Assembly (NCBI GenBank): GCA_025927935.1
Contig: JAICKM010000086.1
Location: forward strand, 1-14,315
Direction: 5' to 3'
DNA from: Chloroflexia bacterium
GTDB lineage: Bacteria > Chloroflexota > Chloroflexia > QHBQ01 > JADMIH01
Length of the DNA stretch: 14,315 nt
Numbering within the stretch: the stretch's first letter is position 1; the number at the start of each line of letters is the position of its first letter. Positions 1 to 7,416 of this stretch are shown one piece after another. The notes below the pieces were generated by a model. It was not told the DNA's origin and did no database searches. It saw only the letters and a program-made list of their open reading frames with translations. The translations under genes and the position numbers were made by a program.

Positions 1-51
1 CGCCGCTGCCACCGGCGGGTTTATCTCTAAAACCCCCAGGACTCGGCCTAC

Positions 52-900
52 TTGCAGGCGCGCTCCCGCGGCCCGCCCCACGACGAGTGGACGATCACCA
101 CGCTGGCGACAACCGAGCGCGATGGGCACCAGCTCTGGAGTCTGCTGCTCGAAGAGGCGTTGCGCCAGGCTGGCGAACGGGGCATCACCCGCGTATTTAC
201 GAAGGTGCCCGTTGACGACGACCGGATCGAGTTATTCCGTAACCTGGGCTTTGCCGTCTACTCGCACGAACGGGTTTGGGGCAATCTGTACGTGAAGGGC
301 GCCGAGTTGGAGCACCCGCGGCGCGGGCCGTTGCGTACCTTAGAGAGCCGGGACACGTTTGATCTCTCCCAACTATATCGCCAGGTCACGCCGCGGGCGG
401 TCCAGCAGGCCGAAGCGTTAACCAGTAAGCAGTGGCATCCCGGCTCGCGGGTGGCGGTGGGCGGGTTGGCCGCTCGCGCCTTTGTCTGGGACACGGCCAG
501 TGTCCCGCATGACAGCACGTTTGCCCCGCACGGCATCGGCGGGTGGGTCCGCTTGTTGACCGGGCCGCGCGGGCACTGGATTACGACCCTGTTCCGCCCT
601 GAGCAGCGCGGCACGGCGCAAGACGCCGTCGATTACATCTTATGGATGGCCCGCAAAAGCGCGCCGAAGCCCACCTACGTGGCGCTGCGCGAATATCAGG
701 TGGAACTTGAACCCTTACTGGAAGATCGGGGCTTCCACTTGCTCACCGAGCAAGCCCTACTGGTCAAATATACCGCGGTGCTGGACCGCCAGGGCGCCCC
801 GGCGTTCGCCTTGCAGCGCGGCCATCGTCTGGTTGTCAGCGATTGGACTATGTCCCGCGCTGCGCCGGACCAGGTGATTGCATGTCCGACGAACCATTAG
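52..900 (+). CDS. Tandem GNAT-like acetyltransferase, probably missing its N-terminus
   Basis: The protein resembles two consecutive GNAT (acyl-CoA N-acyltransferase) folds. Residues about 1-75 look like the second half of one GNAT domain: a strand (around ITTLATT), a long helix ([11 protein letters not shown]), a strand (VFTKV) and the typical ending LFRNLGF. Residues about 95-245 look like a second, divergent copy with a strand pair around GWVRLL and WITTLF, a helix, and LLEDRGF. The canonical Q/R-x-x-G-x-G/A acetyl-CoA loop is poorly kept in both, so activity is uncertain. The only in-frame start is a TTG with a weak CAGGA upstream, which would leave out beta strands 1-3 of the first domain. 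Reading upstream in this frame gives plausible GNAT sequence (AYLQARSR) until a TAA at 28-30, right before A and C homopolymers, so a frameshift or assembly indel is likely. It overlaps the next gene by 19 bp. Substrate unknown. Confidence 0.7.
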   Translation: MQARSRGPPHDEWTITTLATTERDGHQLWSLLLEEALRQAGERGITRVFTKVPVDDDRIELFRNLGFAVYSHERVWGNLYVKGAELEHPRRGPLRTLESRDTFDLSQLYRQVTPRAVQQAEALTSKQWHPGSRVAVGGLAARAFVWDTASVPHDSTFAPHGIGGWVRLLTGPRGHWITTLFRPEQRGTAQDAVDYILWMARKSAPKPTYVALREYQVELEPLLEDRGFHLLTEQALLVKYTAVLDRQGAPAFALQRGHRLVVSDWTMSRAAPDQVIACPTNH

Positions 901-2879
901 ACTATACAGCACTCACGCAGCGCCATGTCGGCGGCCTGCCCGACGAACCGGCGGCGCCAGGGGGCAACCGGCCCGCGGGCGAACAAGAAATTACCGATGA
1001 CCTGGAGGAGTTGTTACAGACACTGCCGCCGGCCATCTTGCGCAACCTCGAAGCGCAGAATAATCGGTCGCAACTGATCGAGGTTGTGATGGACCTGGGG
1101 CGCAATCCCGAGGCGCGCTATCACGGCAGCGAGGTGCTGCTCAGCGACCTGGAGATAACGCGTGACGATCTGCGCTACGTGGTCGAGCGCATCGGCCACT
1201 TCGGCGAGGACAACCGCGCGGGTATCGAGCGCACGCTGCACCGCATCTCCTGCATCCGCAACCGGTCGGGCGAGGTGATCGGGCTGACCTGCCGTATCGG
1301 CCGGGCCGTCTACGGCACCATCAACATCATTCGCGACCTGGTGGAATCGGGCAAGAGCATTCTGTTGCTGGGGCCGCCCGGCGTCGGCAAGACGACGCTG
1401 CTGCGCGAGGTGGCTCGCGTGCTCAGCGACGAGTTCCGCAAGCGCGTCGTGATCGTCGATACCAGTAACGAAATCGCGGGCGACGGCGACATTCCCCATC
1501 CGTCGATTGGCCGGGCGCGGCGCATGCAAGTGCCCAGCCCCGAGCGGCAGCACGCCGTGATGATCGAGGCGGTGGAAAACCATATGCCCGAAGTCATCGT
1601 CATCGACGAGATCGGCACCGAGTTGGAAGCGGCGGCGGCGCGGACCATCGCCGAACGGGGCGTGCAACTGGTGGGCACCGCGCACGGCACCACGCTGGAA
1701 AATCTGATGCTCAACCCGACACTGTCCGACCTCATCGGCGGGATCCAGACGGTGACGCTGGGCGATGAAGAGGCGCGGCGGCGCGGCACGCAAAAGTCGG
1801 TCCTGGAGCGCAAAGCCCCGCCGACCTTTGATGTCATGGTCGAGATCCTCGACCGCGACCGCGTGGCCGTGCACCAGGACGTGGCCGAGGTGGTCGACTC
1901 GATCCTGCGCGGGGCACCGCTGGCTCCCGAAATCCGGGAGCGGCACAACGATGGGCGCATCAGCTCGCGTCCGGGCCAGTTTGAGGCCAGCCGCGACACC
2001 ACGGCCTATACCCCGGCCCCCGGTCGCGGCGGGTATGACCAATCCTATAACCGCGGGCGCGGCGGGCGCCGGCGCGGGGGTGGCGGTGGGGGAGGTTCCT
2101 ACCAGGCGGGCGGCGGTGGGCAGGGCGGCTACGACCGCATGAGCGGCGGGCGGGGCGGGGGCGGCATGACCAGCATGGCCGCATTGAGTCCCGGTCCGTC
2201 CCGCCTGACCTCGCGCGCCGCGCCGGTGAGCGATTATTATGGCGAACGCAGCGAGCGCCAGGCGGCGACCGCGCGCTATACCGTCTATGACGAGGATCAC
2301 GGGGACGACGACGAGACCGGGCCGGTGGCGCTCGCCCCGGTGAGTGGGGCCGTGTCTCCGATCCCCCGCGCGCCGGGGCTGCCCGGCAGCAGCACGAAAC
2401 CCCTGCGCATCTATCCCTTCGGGGTCAGCCGCAACCGGCTGGAGCAGGCCATCGGCGGGCTGAACGTGGATGTGATCCTGAGCAAAGATATTGCCGATGC
2501 CGATATCGTGCTGACGCTGAAGAACTACTATCGCAAGAAGCCGCCCGCGTTGCGCCAGGCCGAGGCCGAGGGCTTGCCGGTGTATGTGCTCAAGAGCAAC
2601 ACCGCCAGCCAGATGCAAGGTATACTATCCAACATCTTCGAATTGGCCCCCGGCAGCGCTCAGGCGGCAGGCGGGGATGAGGACCCGGTGACGAACGCGA
2701 TCGAGGAGACCGAGGCGGCCATCACCGAAGCCCTGGAAACCGGCCACCCGGTCGAACTCCCGCCCGCGAACGCCTACATTCGCCGGCTGCAACATCAGAT
2801 GGCCGAACGCTACAACCTGGGGTCGCAGAGTCGCGGGCGCGAGCCTAATCGTCGGGTACGGATATTCCGCCATGAATGA
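882..2879 (+). CDS. R3H-domain AAA-type ATPase (Ycf45/SpoIIIAA-like)
   Basis: Predicted cytoplasmic nucleic-acid-binding ATPase of 665 residues, of the family annotated as R3H domain-containing nucleic acid-binding protein (chloroplast Ycf45, related to SpoIIIAA ATPases). Domains seen: an N-terminal Ycf45-like region (about 35-150); a P-loop ATPase with Walker [10 protein letters not shown] at 164-172 and Walker [10 protein letters not shown] from 238; a Gly/Arg-rich linker at about 381-427; a small alpha/beta module at about 506-585 (from [17 protein letters not shown]), often found before R3H in this family; and a C-terminal R3H domain with R634-x3-H638. ATG 882 is chosen over the upstream in-frame TTG at 843 because AGGTG lies 5 nt before it and the extra 13 residues look random. 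The gene overlaps the GNAT end by 19 bp and the c-di-AMP receptor start by 8 bp, implying translational coupling. The cellular role of the family is unclear. Confidence 0.93.
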   Translation: MSDEPLDYTALTQRHVGGLPDEPAAPGGNRPAGEQEITDDLEELLQTLPPAILRNLEAQNNRSQLIEVVMDLGRNPEARYHGSEVLLSDLEITRDDLRYVVERIGHFGEDNRAGIERTLHRISCIRNRSGEVIGLTCRIGRAVYGTINIIRDLVESGKSILLLGPPGVGKTTLLREVARVLSDEFRKRVVIVDTSNEIAGDGDIPHPSIGRARRMQVPSPERQHAVMIEAVENHMPEVIVIDEIGTELEAAAARTIAERGVQLVGTAHGTTLENLMLNPTLSDLIGGIQTVTLGDEEARRRGTQKSVLERKAPPTFDVMVEILDRDRVAVHQDVAEVVDSILRGAPLAPEIRERHNDGRISSRPGQFEASRDTTAYTPAPGRGGYDQSYNRGRGGRRRGGGGGGGSYQAGGGGQGGYDRMSGGRGGGGMTSMAALSPGPSRLTSRAAPVSDYYGERSERQAATARYTVYDEDHGDDDETGPVALAPVSGAVSPIPRAPGLPGSSTKPLRIYPFGVSRNRLEQAIGGLNVDVILSKDIADADIVLTLKNYYRKKPPALRQAEAEGLPVYVLKSNTASQMQGILSNIFELAPGSAQAAGGDEDPVTNAIEETEAAITEALETGHPVELPPANAYIRRLQHQMAERYNLGSQSRGREPNRRVRIFRHE

Positions 2880-3216
2880 TAATCCGAAGAAGCTGGTTAT
2901 TGTCGTGATTCAGGGCCAGGATATCGGCGCGGTCCGCCGGGCACTCCCGCCGGCGGGCTTCGGCATGACCGAGGTCGATAGCCTGGGCGGCTTCCTGCGC
3001 GAAAACAACGTGACGTTGCTGATCGGTACGGAAGAGTCCCGGCTGGGCGATCTGTGGCGGCTGCTGGCCGAGAATTGCCTGACGCGCACCGAATATATCA
3101 GCCCTTTCCAACCGGCGTACGGGCCGGGGGATGTCTTCCTCCCGCGCCCCGTGGAGGTGCAGGTGGGAGGCGCGACTGTCTGGGTGGTGGACGTGGAGCG
3201 CTTCGCCAACCTGTGA
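2872..3216 (+). CDS. darA: Cyclic-di-AMP receptor, DarA/PstA family (PII-like)
   Basis: A 114-residue PII-like trimeric signal protein that binds the second messenger c-di-AMP; the family was formerly called YaaQ/DUF970. From memory it aligns almost without gaps to Staphylococcus aureus PstA: an N-terminal strand ending in V-I-Q-x-Q-D (12-17), the ligand loop G39-G40-F41-L42-R43-x2-N46-x-T48, and the C-terminal signature [13 protein letters not shown] (93-105). Two positions reported as ligand-contacting in PstA (Asn24 and Arg26) correspond to Gly29 and Gly31 here, whereas Thr28, Phe36, Leu37, Arg38 and Asn41 are kept as Thr33, Phe41, Leu42, Arg43 and Asn46. The start codon lies inside the end of the R3H ATPase gene (8 bp overlap) without a strong Shine-Dalgarno, so its translation probably depends on the upstream gene. 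In Firmicutes the gene usually neighbours tmk and holB, unlike here. Confidence 0.93.
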   Translation: MNDNPKKLVIVVIQGQDIGAVRRALPPAGFGMTEVDSLGGFLRENNVTLLIGTEESRLGDLWRLLAENCLTRTEYISPFQPAYGPGDVFLPRPVEVQVGGATVWVVDVERFANL

Positions 3217-3244
3217 CCGTCTCCGCATGGAGGAGAAGAGGTTC

Positions 3245-3589
3245 ATGAGCTGCCCGTTCGCCGGACTGGCAACCCGCTACACCATGCGCGACGAACGCGT
3301 CAGCGTGCGCATTTGCGGCGCCGTGCCCTATGAGCGCGACTCCGATCCGGAAGATCTGCCGCTGCCCAGCGTCTGTTTTAGCCACGCCGCCTGGGAAAGC
3401 TGCGCCCACTTTCTGCGACTGACCCAGCGCCGGGAAGTGGCGCGGCGCCTGGGCTTACCCCTGCGGGATGGGTCCGATCCGGACGAGGAGGATCTGGTGG
3501 CCGAGGTGCTCACCCCCATGTTTGAGTTCCCGGACCTGCCCCCGGACCCGGATCCGCGGGAAGACCGGGGTCCGTCCGGAGTCAAGTAA
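3245..3589 (+). CDS. Small four-cysteine protein of unknown function
   Basis: A 114-residue acidic soluble protein that I cannot assign to a named family. Its N-terminal half has four cysteines: C3 (in CPFAG), C24 (RICG), C44 (SVCFS) and C53 (SCAHF), with C44-x8-C53. This resembles short four-Cys modules (CPF/Y-x-G ... C ... C ... C-x2-F/Y) that I recall from Chloroflexota proteins, and could hold a zinc ion or an Fe-S cluster; that is inference. The C-terminal third is rich in Asp, Glu and Pro and probably disordered. ATG 3245 is preferred because the purine-rich AGGAGAAGAGG lies just upstream; an in-frame ATG at 3227 would add six residues (MEEKRF). The gene begins 28 bp after darA and ends 3 bp before the zinc-ribbon gene, so it is co-transcribed with both. 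Confidence 0.75.
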   Translation: MSCPFAGLATRYTMRDERVSVRICGAVPYERDSDPEDLPLPSVCFSHAAWESCAHFLRLTQRREVARRLGLPLRDGSDPDEEDLVAEVLTPMFEFPDLPPDPDPREDRGPSGVK

Positions 3590-3592
3590 TTT

Positions 3593-4033
3593 ATGCCGCT
3601 AATTACCATACCTGATCTAAGCGGGTTCGTGCCCGCCTTCCAGTTGTTTGTCGCGTGTACCGGGGCCTATCTCGTGGCGCTCTGGCTGAGCCTGATCATC
3701 TGGACCTTTCGCGATATCCAGGGCCGCACCCGCGATGTGATCTCCATGGCGCTTTCGACGCTTCTGGTGGCGATCTTCACCGTGCCTGGCCTGCTGCTCT
3801 ATCTGATCCTGCGGCCCAAGGAAACGCTGTCCGAGTCGTATGAGCGTTCGTTGGAAGAAGAGTACTTGCTGCAAGACATCGAGGACGCCGAGATCTGCCC
3901 CGCGTGCAAGCACCGGGTGGAGCGCGATTTCATGTACTGCCCCCATTGCCGCACCCGGCTGCGCCGCGAATGCGAGGGCTGCGGTAGCGCGGTGAGCTTG
4001 CGCTGGGCCGCCTGCCCGCACTGTGGTCGCTAA
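3593..4033 (+). CDS. Two-TM membrane protein with double zinc ribbon
   Basis: A 146-residue membrane-anchored zinc ribbon protein. Two hydrophobic segments (about 16-37 and 52-73) enclose a short charged loop (RDIQGRTRD), and the second ends with PGLLLYLILRP. A charged linker follows (about 76-100), then two C4 zinc ribbons: C102/C105/C116/C119 and C127/C130/C141/C144, matching the double zinc ribbon (DZR) pattern. The hairpin topology and positive-inside rule suggest that both the N-terminus and the ribbons face the same side, probably the cytoplasm. The binding partner is unknown. It starts 3 bp after the four-Cys gene, and its last 11 bases overlap the glycosyltransferase GTG start, so the two are probably translationally coupled. 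Confidence 0.88.
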   Translation: MPLITIPDLSGFVPAFQLFVACTGAYLVALWLSLIIWTFRDIQGRTRDVISMALSTLLVAIFTVPGLLLYLILRPKETLSESYERSLEEEYLLQDIEDAEICPACKHRVERDFMYCPHCRTRLRRECEGCGSAVSLRWAACPHCGR

Positions 4034-5939
4034 AGCACGCCTCCTCGGCTTCGCCAGTCTGCTGATCGCGCTGCTGTTGGTGCCGCGGTTAGTCCAGTTT
4101 GTCACTTTCAGCACGGGGCTGGTGACGTGGCACTGGCAGATGGACTACGACGAAGGCGTCAACCTCCACGCTGCCTGGTTGCTGGCGCACGGCGACAATA
4201 TCTACCTGCCCAACCCGCCCGACCGCTTCATCTCCGCGCCGTACCCGCCGCTGATGTACCTGCTGACCGTGCCCACGCTCTGGCTCGGCGGCTTGCAACT
4301 GCTCGGCCCGCGCCTGATCGTGCTGGCGGGCACGCTGGCGATTGGCGGTTTGCTGGCCTACCTGGTGCGCCGGGAGGGCGCGGGCTGGCCCGGAGCCGTG
4401 CTGGCGGGCGCGACCTGGTTCGCGCTCACTCCGGTGATCATCTGGGGCGCCCTCTACAAGCAGGATATGATCGCCTTGGCCCTCGGCTTAGCGGGCCTGG
4501 CCGTGTTGCAGGCGCAGCCGCAGGGGCGCGGGCGCTACTGGGCGCTGGCGTTGTTTGCGCTGGCGTTCTTCACCAAGCAATCGGCCCTGGCTCCGGCGGC
4601 GGCCGGCGTGGCCTGGCTGTTCCTGCGCGACCGGCGGGCCGGCCTGCGCTTCGGCGGCCTGTTGCTGGCCGTGCTGGTCGCCGGGTTCGTGTTCTTGATG
4701 GGGGTGTCGCGCGGCGGCTTCTGGGAGCACGCCATCGTCTACCAGACCTTCCCCTGGGCGCTCTCCGACTGGCGGCGAGTGATCGGGCGGCTCACCGGCG
4801 AGTACGGCGCGCTGACCCTGATCGCCGGAGTCGTGGCGCTGTGGGGGCTGGGCGGCTGGTTGCGCCGCCTGCGTGGGGCTAACCTGGTGCGCGATAACCT
4901 GGAGCTGGCGCTGCCCATGCTCTACGCCCTGGCTGCGACCGGATCGCTGATGATCCAGGCAGGATATGCAGGGGCCAACTATAATCACCTGCTGGACATC
5001 TTTCCGCCGCTGATCTGGCTGTTGGGCCGCGCGCTCGCCGGGGCGCGCACAGTCCGCACGGCGCCGCAGTGGGTGCTGGCGGCCGGACTCTATACGCTCA
5101 TGCTGATCCAGGTCTGGCTGCCACAGGGACCGGAGCGCTGGTACAGCATGATCTACTGGCCTAGCGCCGCGCGCTCCACTGAGATGGCCCGCCTCGCTAC
5201 CTTGCTGCGCGACACGCCCGGCGAGATCTATACCGAAGACGCGACCCTTGTACTGCTCGACGGCCGTGCCCTGGCCTATGATGACCCGGATACCAGCGCC
5301 GTTATGGGCCAGCGCGGGCTGTGGGATGAGCGGCGCGTGGTGCAGGATCTCCGCGACCGCCGCTTTCCGCTGATCTTCACGCGCCACGGGGCCTATCGCT
5401 GGAGCCGGGCCGGTCTGGCCGCCTTCGACGACAGTTACGAGCCGGCTTTCCAGGGCAGCATTGATATCTACCGCCCGCGAGTCTATCCACTGCGCCCGCA
5501 GTACACGCTCGGCTGTGAGATGGGCAGCCCGGCGGAATTGCGCCTGGCCGGGGTCAGCCTGGGGCCGGGCCTGGCCGCGGACGGCATCGCGGCGGGCAGC
5601 GATCTGCGCCTGGCCCTCTACTGGGACGCGCTGCGCCCGCCCGGTGATTATGCTACCTTCGTCCATCTGATCGACGCGACGGGGAAAACCGTGGCCGCCC
5701 GCGACAATCCGCACAGCGCCGCCGGCCGGCCCACCTCGGCCTGGGCGCCGGGTACATCCGTCACCGAGATCACCGACCTGCCGCTGCCCGCGGGGCTGGC
5801 GCCCGGCGCCTACCGCCTGATCGGCGGCGTCTACAGCACCGCCGGGGGGCAATTCCAGGCCGTGCCGGTAGCCTGCCCCGCCGCGCCGGAGCGCCGGGTG
5901 GGCGATGCCGTGGACCTGGGCGCCGTGCCGGTGCGCTAG
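4023..5939 (+). CDS. GT-C family membrane glycosyltransferase (PMT/ArnT-like) with C-terminal extracellular domain
   Basis: A 638-residue polytopic membrane protein of the GT39/GT83-like GT-C class, which transfers sugars from polyprenyl-phosphate donors on the outer face of the membrane. After the first TM helix (about 7-29), the catalytic-loop motif D41-Y-D43-E44-G-V-N matches the acidic pair in the first extracellular loop of these enzymes. About ten hydrophobic segments follow, up to about residue 370. The remainder is soluble: a stretch at about 375-490 containing YTEDATLVLL and RGLWDERRVV, and a beta-rich domain at about 500-610 (LYWDAL, FVHLIDATGK, LPLPAGLAPGAYRLIGGVY). I recall such tails on many Chloroflexota glycosyltransferases. 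GTG 4023 is the only start that includes the first TM helix. It overlaps the zinc-ribbon gene by 11 bp. Acceptor and sugar cannot be read from the sequence. Confidence 0.85.
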   Translation: MVAKARLLGFASLLIALLLVPRLVQFVTFSTGLVTWHWQMDYDEGVNLHAAWLLAHGDNIYLPNPPDRFISAPYPPLMYLLTVPTLWLGGLQLLGPRLIVLAGTLAIGGLLAYLVRREGAGWPGAVLAGATWFALTPVIIWGALYKQDMIALALGLAGLAVLQAQPQGRGRYWALALFALAFFTKQSALAPAAAGVAWLFLRDRRAGLRFGGLLLAVLVAGFVFLMGVSRGGFWEHAIVYQTFPWALSDWRRVIGRLTGEYGALTLIAGVVALWGLGGWLRRLRGANLVRDNLELALPMLYALAATGSLMIQAGYAGANYNHLLDIFPPLIWLLGRALAGARTVRTAPQWVLAAGLYTLMLIQVWLPQGPERWYSMIYWPSAARSTEMARLATLLRDTPGEIYTEDATLVLLDGRALAYDDPDTSAVMGQRGLWDERRVVQDLRDRRFPLIFTRHGAYRWSRAGLAAFDDSYEPAFQGSIDIYRPRVYPLRPQYTLGCEMGSPAELRLAGVSLGPGLAADGIAAGSDLRLALYWDALRPPGDYATFVHLIDATGKTVAARDNPHSAAGRPTSAWAPGTSVTEITDLPLPAGLAPGAYRLIGGVYSTAGGQFQAVPVACPAAPERRVGDAVDLGAVPVR

Positions 5940-5963
5940 CCGGCTTATACAGAGAGAGCCTTC

Positions 5964-7223
5964 ATGACCGATCTGCGAATCCTGGCCGACCGTGTCCCCG
6001 GTTGGGCCATCCCGCGTCCGCCTGCCTGGGCTGCCCGTGCCGAGCCGGCGTCCTTGCCGAGTTGGCGGGCCGCCCTGCGATTCGCCTGCCTGGCCGTCCT
6101 GGGCGTGCGCCTGCTGATCACCTTCTGGGCGGCGGCGGATCTGCTCGTCCAGCCCGCGGACCAGGCGTCGCTGGAGCAACAGTACGCCATCTGGCATGCT
6201 CCGCTGTACGGGGAAGGCGTGGCCGGTCTGTTGCTCGGCCCCTGGCAGCGCGAAGACAGTCTGCGCTACGAGCAGATCGCGGCGCGCGGCTACCAGGCCG
6301 GCCAGGGCGACATCGTGCTGTTCCCGCTGTTCCCGCTGTTGCTTCGCCTGGTGGGCGTGGTGACGCTAGGCAATTACGCCGTGGCGGGCGCCCTGGTGAG
6401 CCTGCTGGCGACTATCGGCGCGGTGACCGTCCTGTACCGGTTGATCCAGATGGATTTCAACCGCCTGGTGGCTGAGCGAACCGTCGCCTATCTGCTGCTG
6501 TTTCCGGTCGCCTACTATCTGCTCATCCCCTACGCCGAGCCGGTCTTCCTGGGCCTGGTGTGCGCCACGTTTTACGCTGTGCGGCGCGGGCACTGGGCGT
6601 GGACGGCGCTATTCGCCTTCCTGGCGGCGCTCACCCGGTTGCAAGGCGTGCTGCTGGCGATCCCGATTGGCATTGAGGCCCTCGCTGTCGCAGGGTGGCA
6701 GCTTCGGGCGATTCCCTGGCGTAAGGGACTGCCGGCGGTCGCCGCCCCTATCCTGGGCCTGGCCGTTGAGCAGGCGTTCAACAGCTGGATCGTCCGCGAT
6801 GCCCATTCCTGGCTGGAGTGGCAAGCCGCTTTCGGCGGCGGCAAGTACACGACCTGGCCTTGGGTCGCACTGGCGGGCAGCTTGCAGAAGGTGATCGGTG
6901 AACGCGGGATCACCGTCAACACCTTTGATTTCGCCGTCGCCGTGCTGTTCCTGGCGCTGCTGGCACTCTGTATACGCTACCTGCGGCCCAGCTACACGCT
7001 TTGGGCCGCCGCGATGGTGCTGCTCCCGCTCTCGTCTTTCGGGCCGATTTTCCCGCTGCAAGGGCTGTCGCGCTACATCTTGCCGACCTTCCCTTGCTTC
7101 CTGGCCCTGGCAATCTGGGCGCTGGGCCGTCCGCGCGCCGTCCATCTGGGCATCATCGTCCTCTGGGTCAGCTTCCTGCTGATTTGGATCATGGTCTTCA
7201 TCCACGGGCACTGGGTCGCCTGA
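5964..7223 (+). CDS. PIG-V-like GT-C mannosyltransferase
   Basis: A 419-residue polytopic membrane protein resembling bacterial members of the PIG-V (Mannosyl_trans2) family, which use polyprenyl-phosphate mannose or related donors. Visible hallmarks: W94-x3-D98 followed by YEQIAARGYQ, matching the W-x-x-D-x-x-x-Y-x-x-IA-x-x-GY first-loop motif; FPLFPLLLRL; LLLFPVAYYLLIPYAEPVFL, the FP-x-A-x-x-x-x-x-x-Y-x-E motif; and LTRLQGV. About ten hydrophobic helices are apparent, with a soluble N-terminus of about 35 residues. The ATG is preceded by AGAGAGAG (5951-5958) as a fair ribosome binding site, and an in-frame extension is not needed. It lies 24 bp after the previous glycosyltransferase, so the two may act on the same envelope glycan or glycolipid. 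It is probably the last gene of the operon. Confidence 0.82.
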   Translation: MTDLRILADRVPGWAIPRPPAWAARAEPASLPSWRAALRFACLAVLGVRLLITFWAAADLLVQPADQASLEQQYAIWHAPLYGEGVAGLLLGPWQREDSLRYEQIAARGYQAGQGDIVLFPLFPLLLRLVGVVTLGNYAVAGALVSLLATIGAVTVLYRLIQMDFNRLVAERTVAYLLLFPVAYYLLIPYAEPVFLGLVCATFYAVRRGHWAWTALFAFLAALTRLQGVLLAIPIGIEALAVAGWQLRAIPWRKGLPAVAAPILGLAVEQAFNSWIVRDAHSWLEWQAAFGGGKYTTWPWVALAGSLQKVIGERGITVNTFDFAVAVLFLALLALCIRYLRPSYTLWAAAMVLLPLSSFGPIFPLQGLSRYILPTFPCFLALAIWALGRPRAVHLGIIVLWVSFLLIWIMVFIHGHWVA

Positions 7224-7267
7224 TCGCTATCCGGCAATGGTTGCGGCTCTGTAAGGCGGGCCGGGGC

Positions 7268-7289
7268 AGCTTAAAGCCGGCTTTAAGCT
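7268..7289. repeat. Perfect 22-bp palindrome in the intergenic region
   Basis: The half-site AGCTTAAAGCC is followed directly by its exact reverse complement, giving a 22-bp perfect palindrome with no spacer. As RNA it would form a 9-bp stem with a CCGG tetraloop. No U-tract follows (the next bases are CGGCGGGTTAG), so a classical intrinsic terminator is not supported. It sits 45 bp after the glycosyltransferase stop and 93 bp before the ilvE promoter -35 box. It could be an operator for a dimeric regulator or an RNA hairpin that ends or stabilises the upstream transcript. Its A/T-rich halves stand out from the surrounding GC-rich DNA. Confidence 0.75.
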
Positions 7290-7381
7290 CGGCGGGTTAG
7301 TGTAAAAGACAAGCGACTCCAGCCCGTGCAGGGCGTGGTCGCCCCTCGACGCAGCGGCAGCGTGTGCGGCATGCCGTTGGC

Positions 7382-7410
7382 TTGCGAGAGGTAGATGCCC
7401 ATGGTATAAT
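7382..7410 (+). promoter_or_regulatory. Sigma-70-type promoter for ilvE
   Basis: A TTGCGA -35 box (7382-7387) lies 17 bp before a consensus TATAAT -10 box (7405-7410). TGG immediately upstream (7402-7404) gives an extended -10. The expected start of transcription is near 7417, leaving a leader of about 106 nt. A 10-bp palindrome CGGCATGCCG (7367-7376) sits just upstream of the -35 box and could be a protein-binding site. The 7224-7381 stretch shows no coding region; it holds the 22-bp palindrome and a small GGGCG/CGCCC hairpin at 7331-7344. Confidence 0.75.
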
Positions 7411-7416
7411 GCCGCA

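Noticed and set aside
1014..2618. 534-codon open frame on the minus strand across the R3H ATPase gene
   Set aside because: It is antisense to a clearly conserved coding sequence; long antisense frames are expected at this GC content, and its translation is Ala/Gly/Arg/His-rich without recognisable motifs.
4488..6197. 569-codon open frame on the minus strand across the glycosyltransferase genes
   Set aside because: It is antisense to membrane-protein codons rich in G and C; the product is Gln/Arg/Gly-rich with no motif and spans the end of one real gene and the start of the next.
7224..7400. Possible tRNA or small RNA gene in the intergenic region
   Set aside because: Hairpins are present, but there is no T-loop consensus, no acceptor pairing and no promoter upstream of them.
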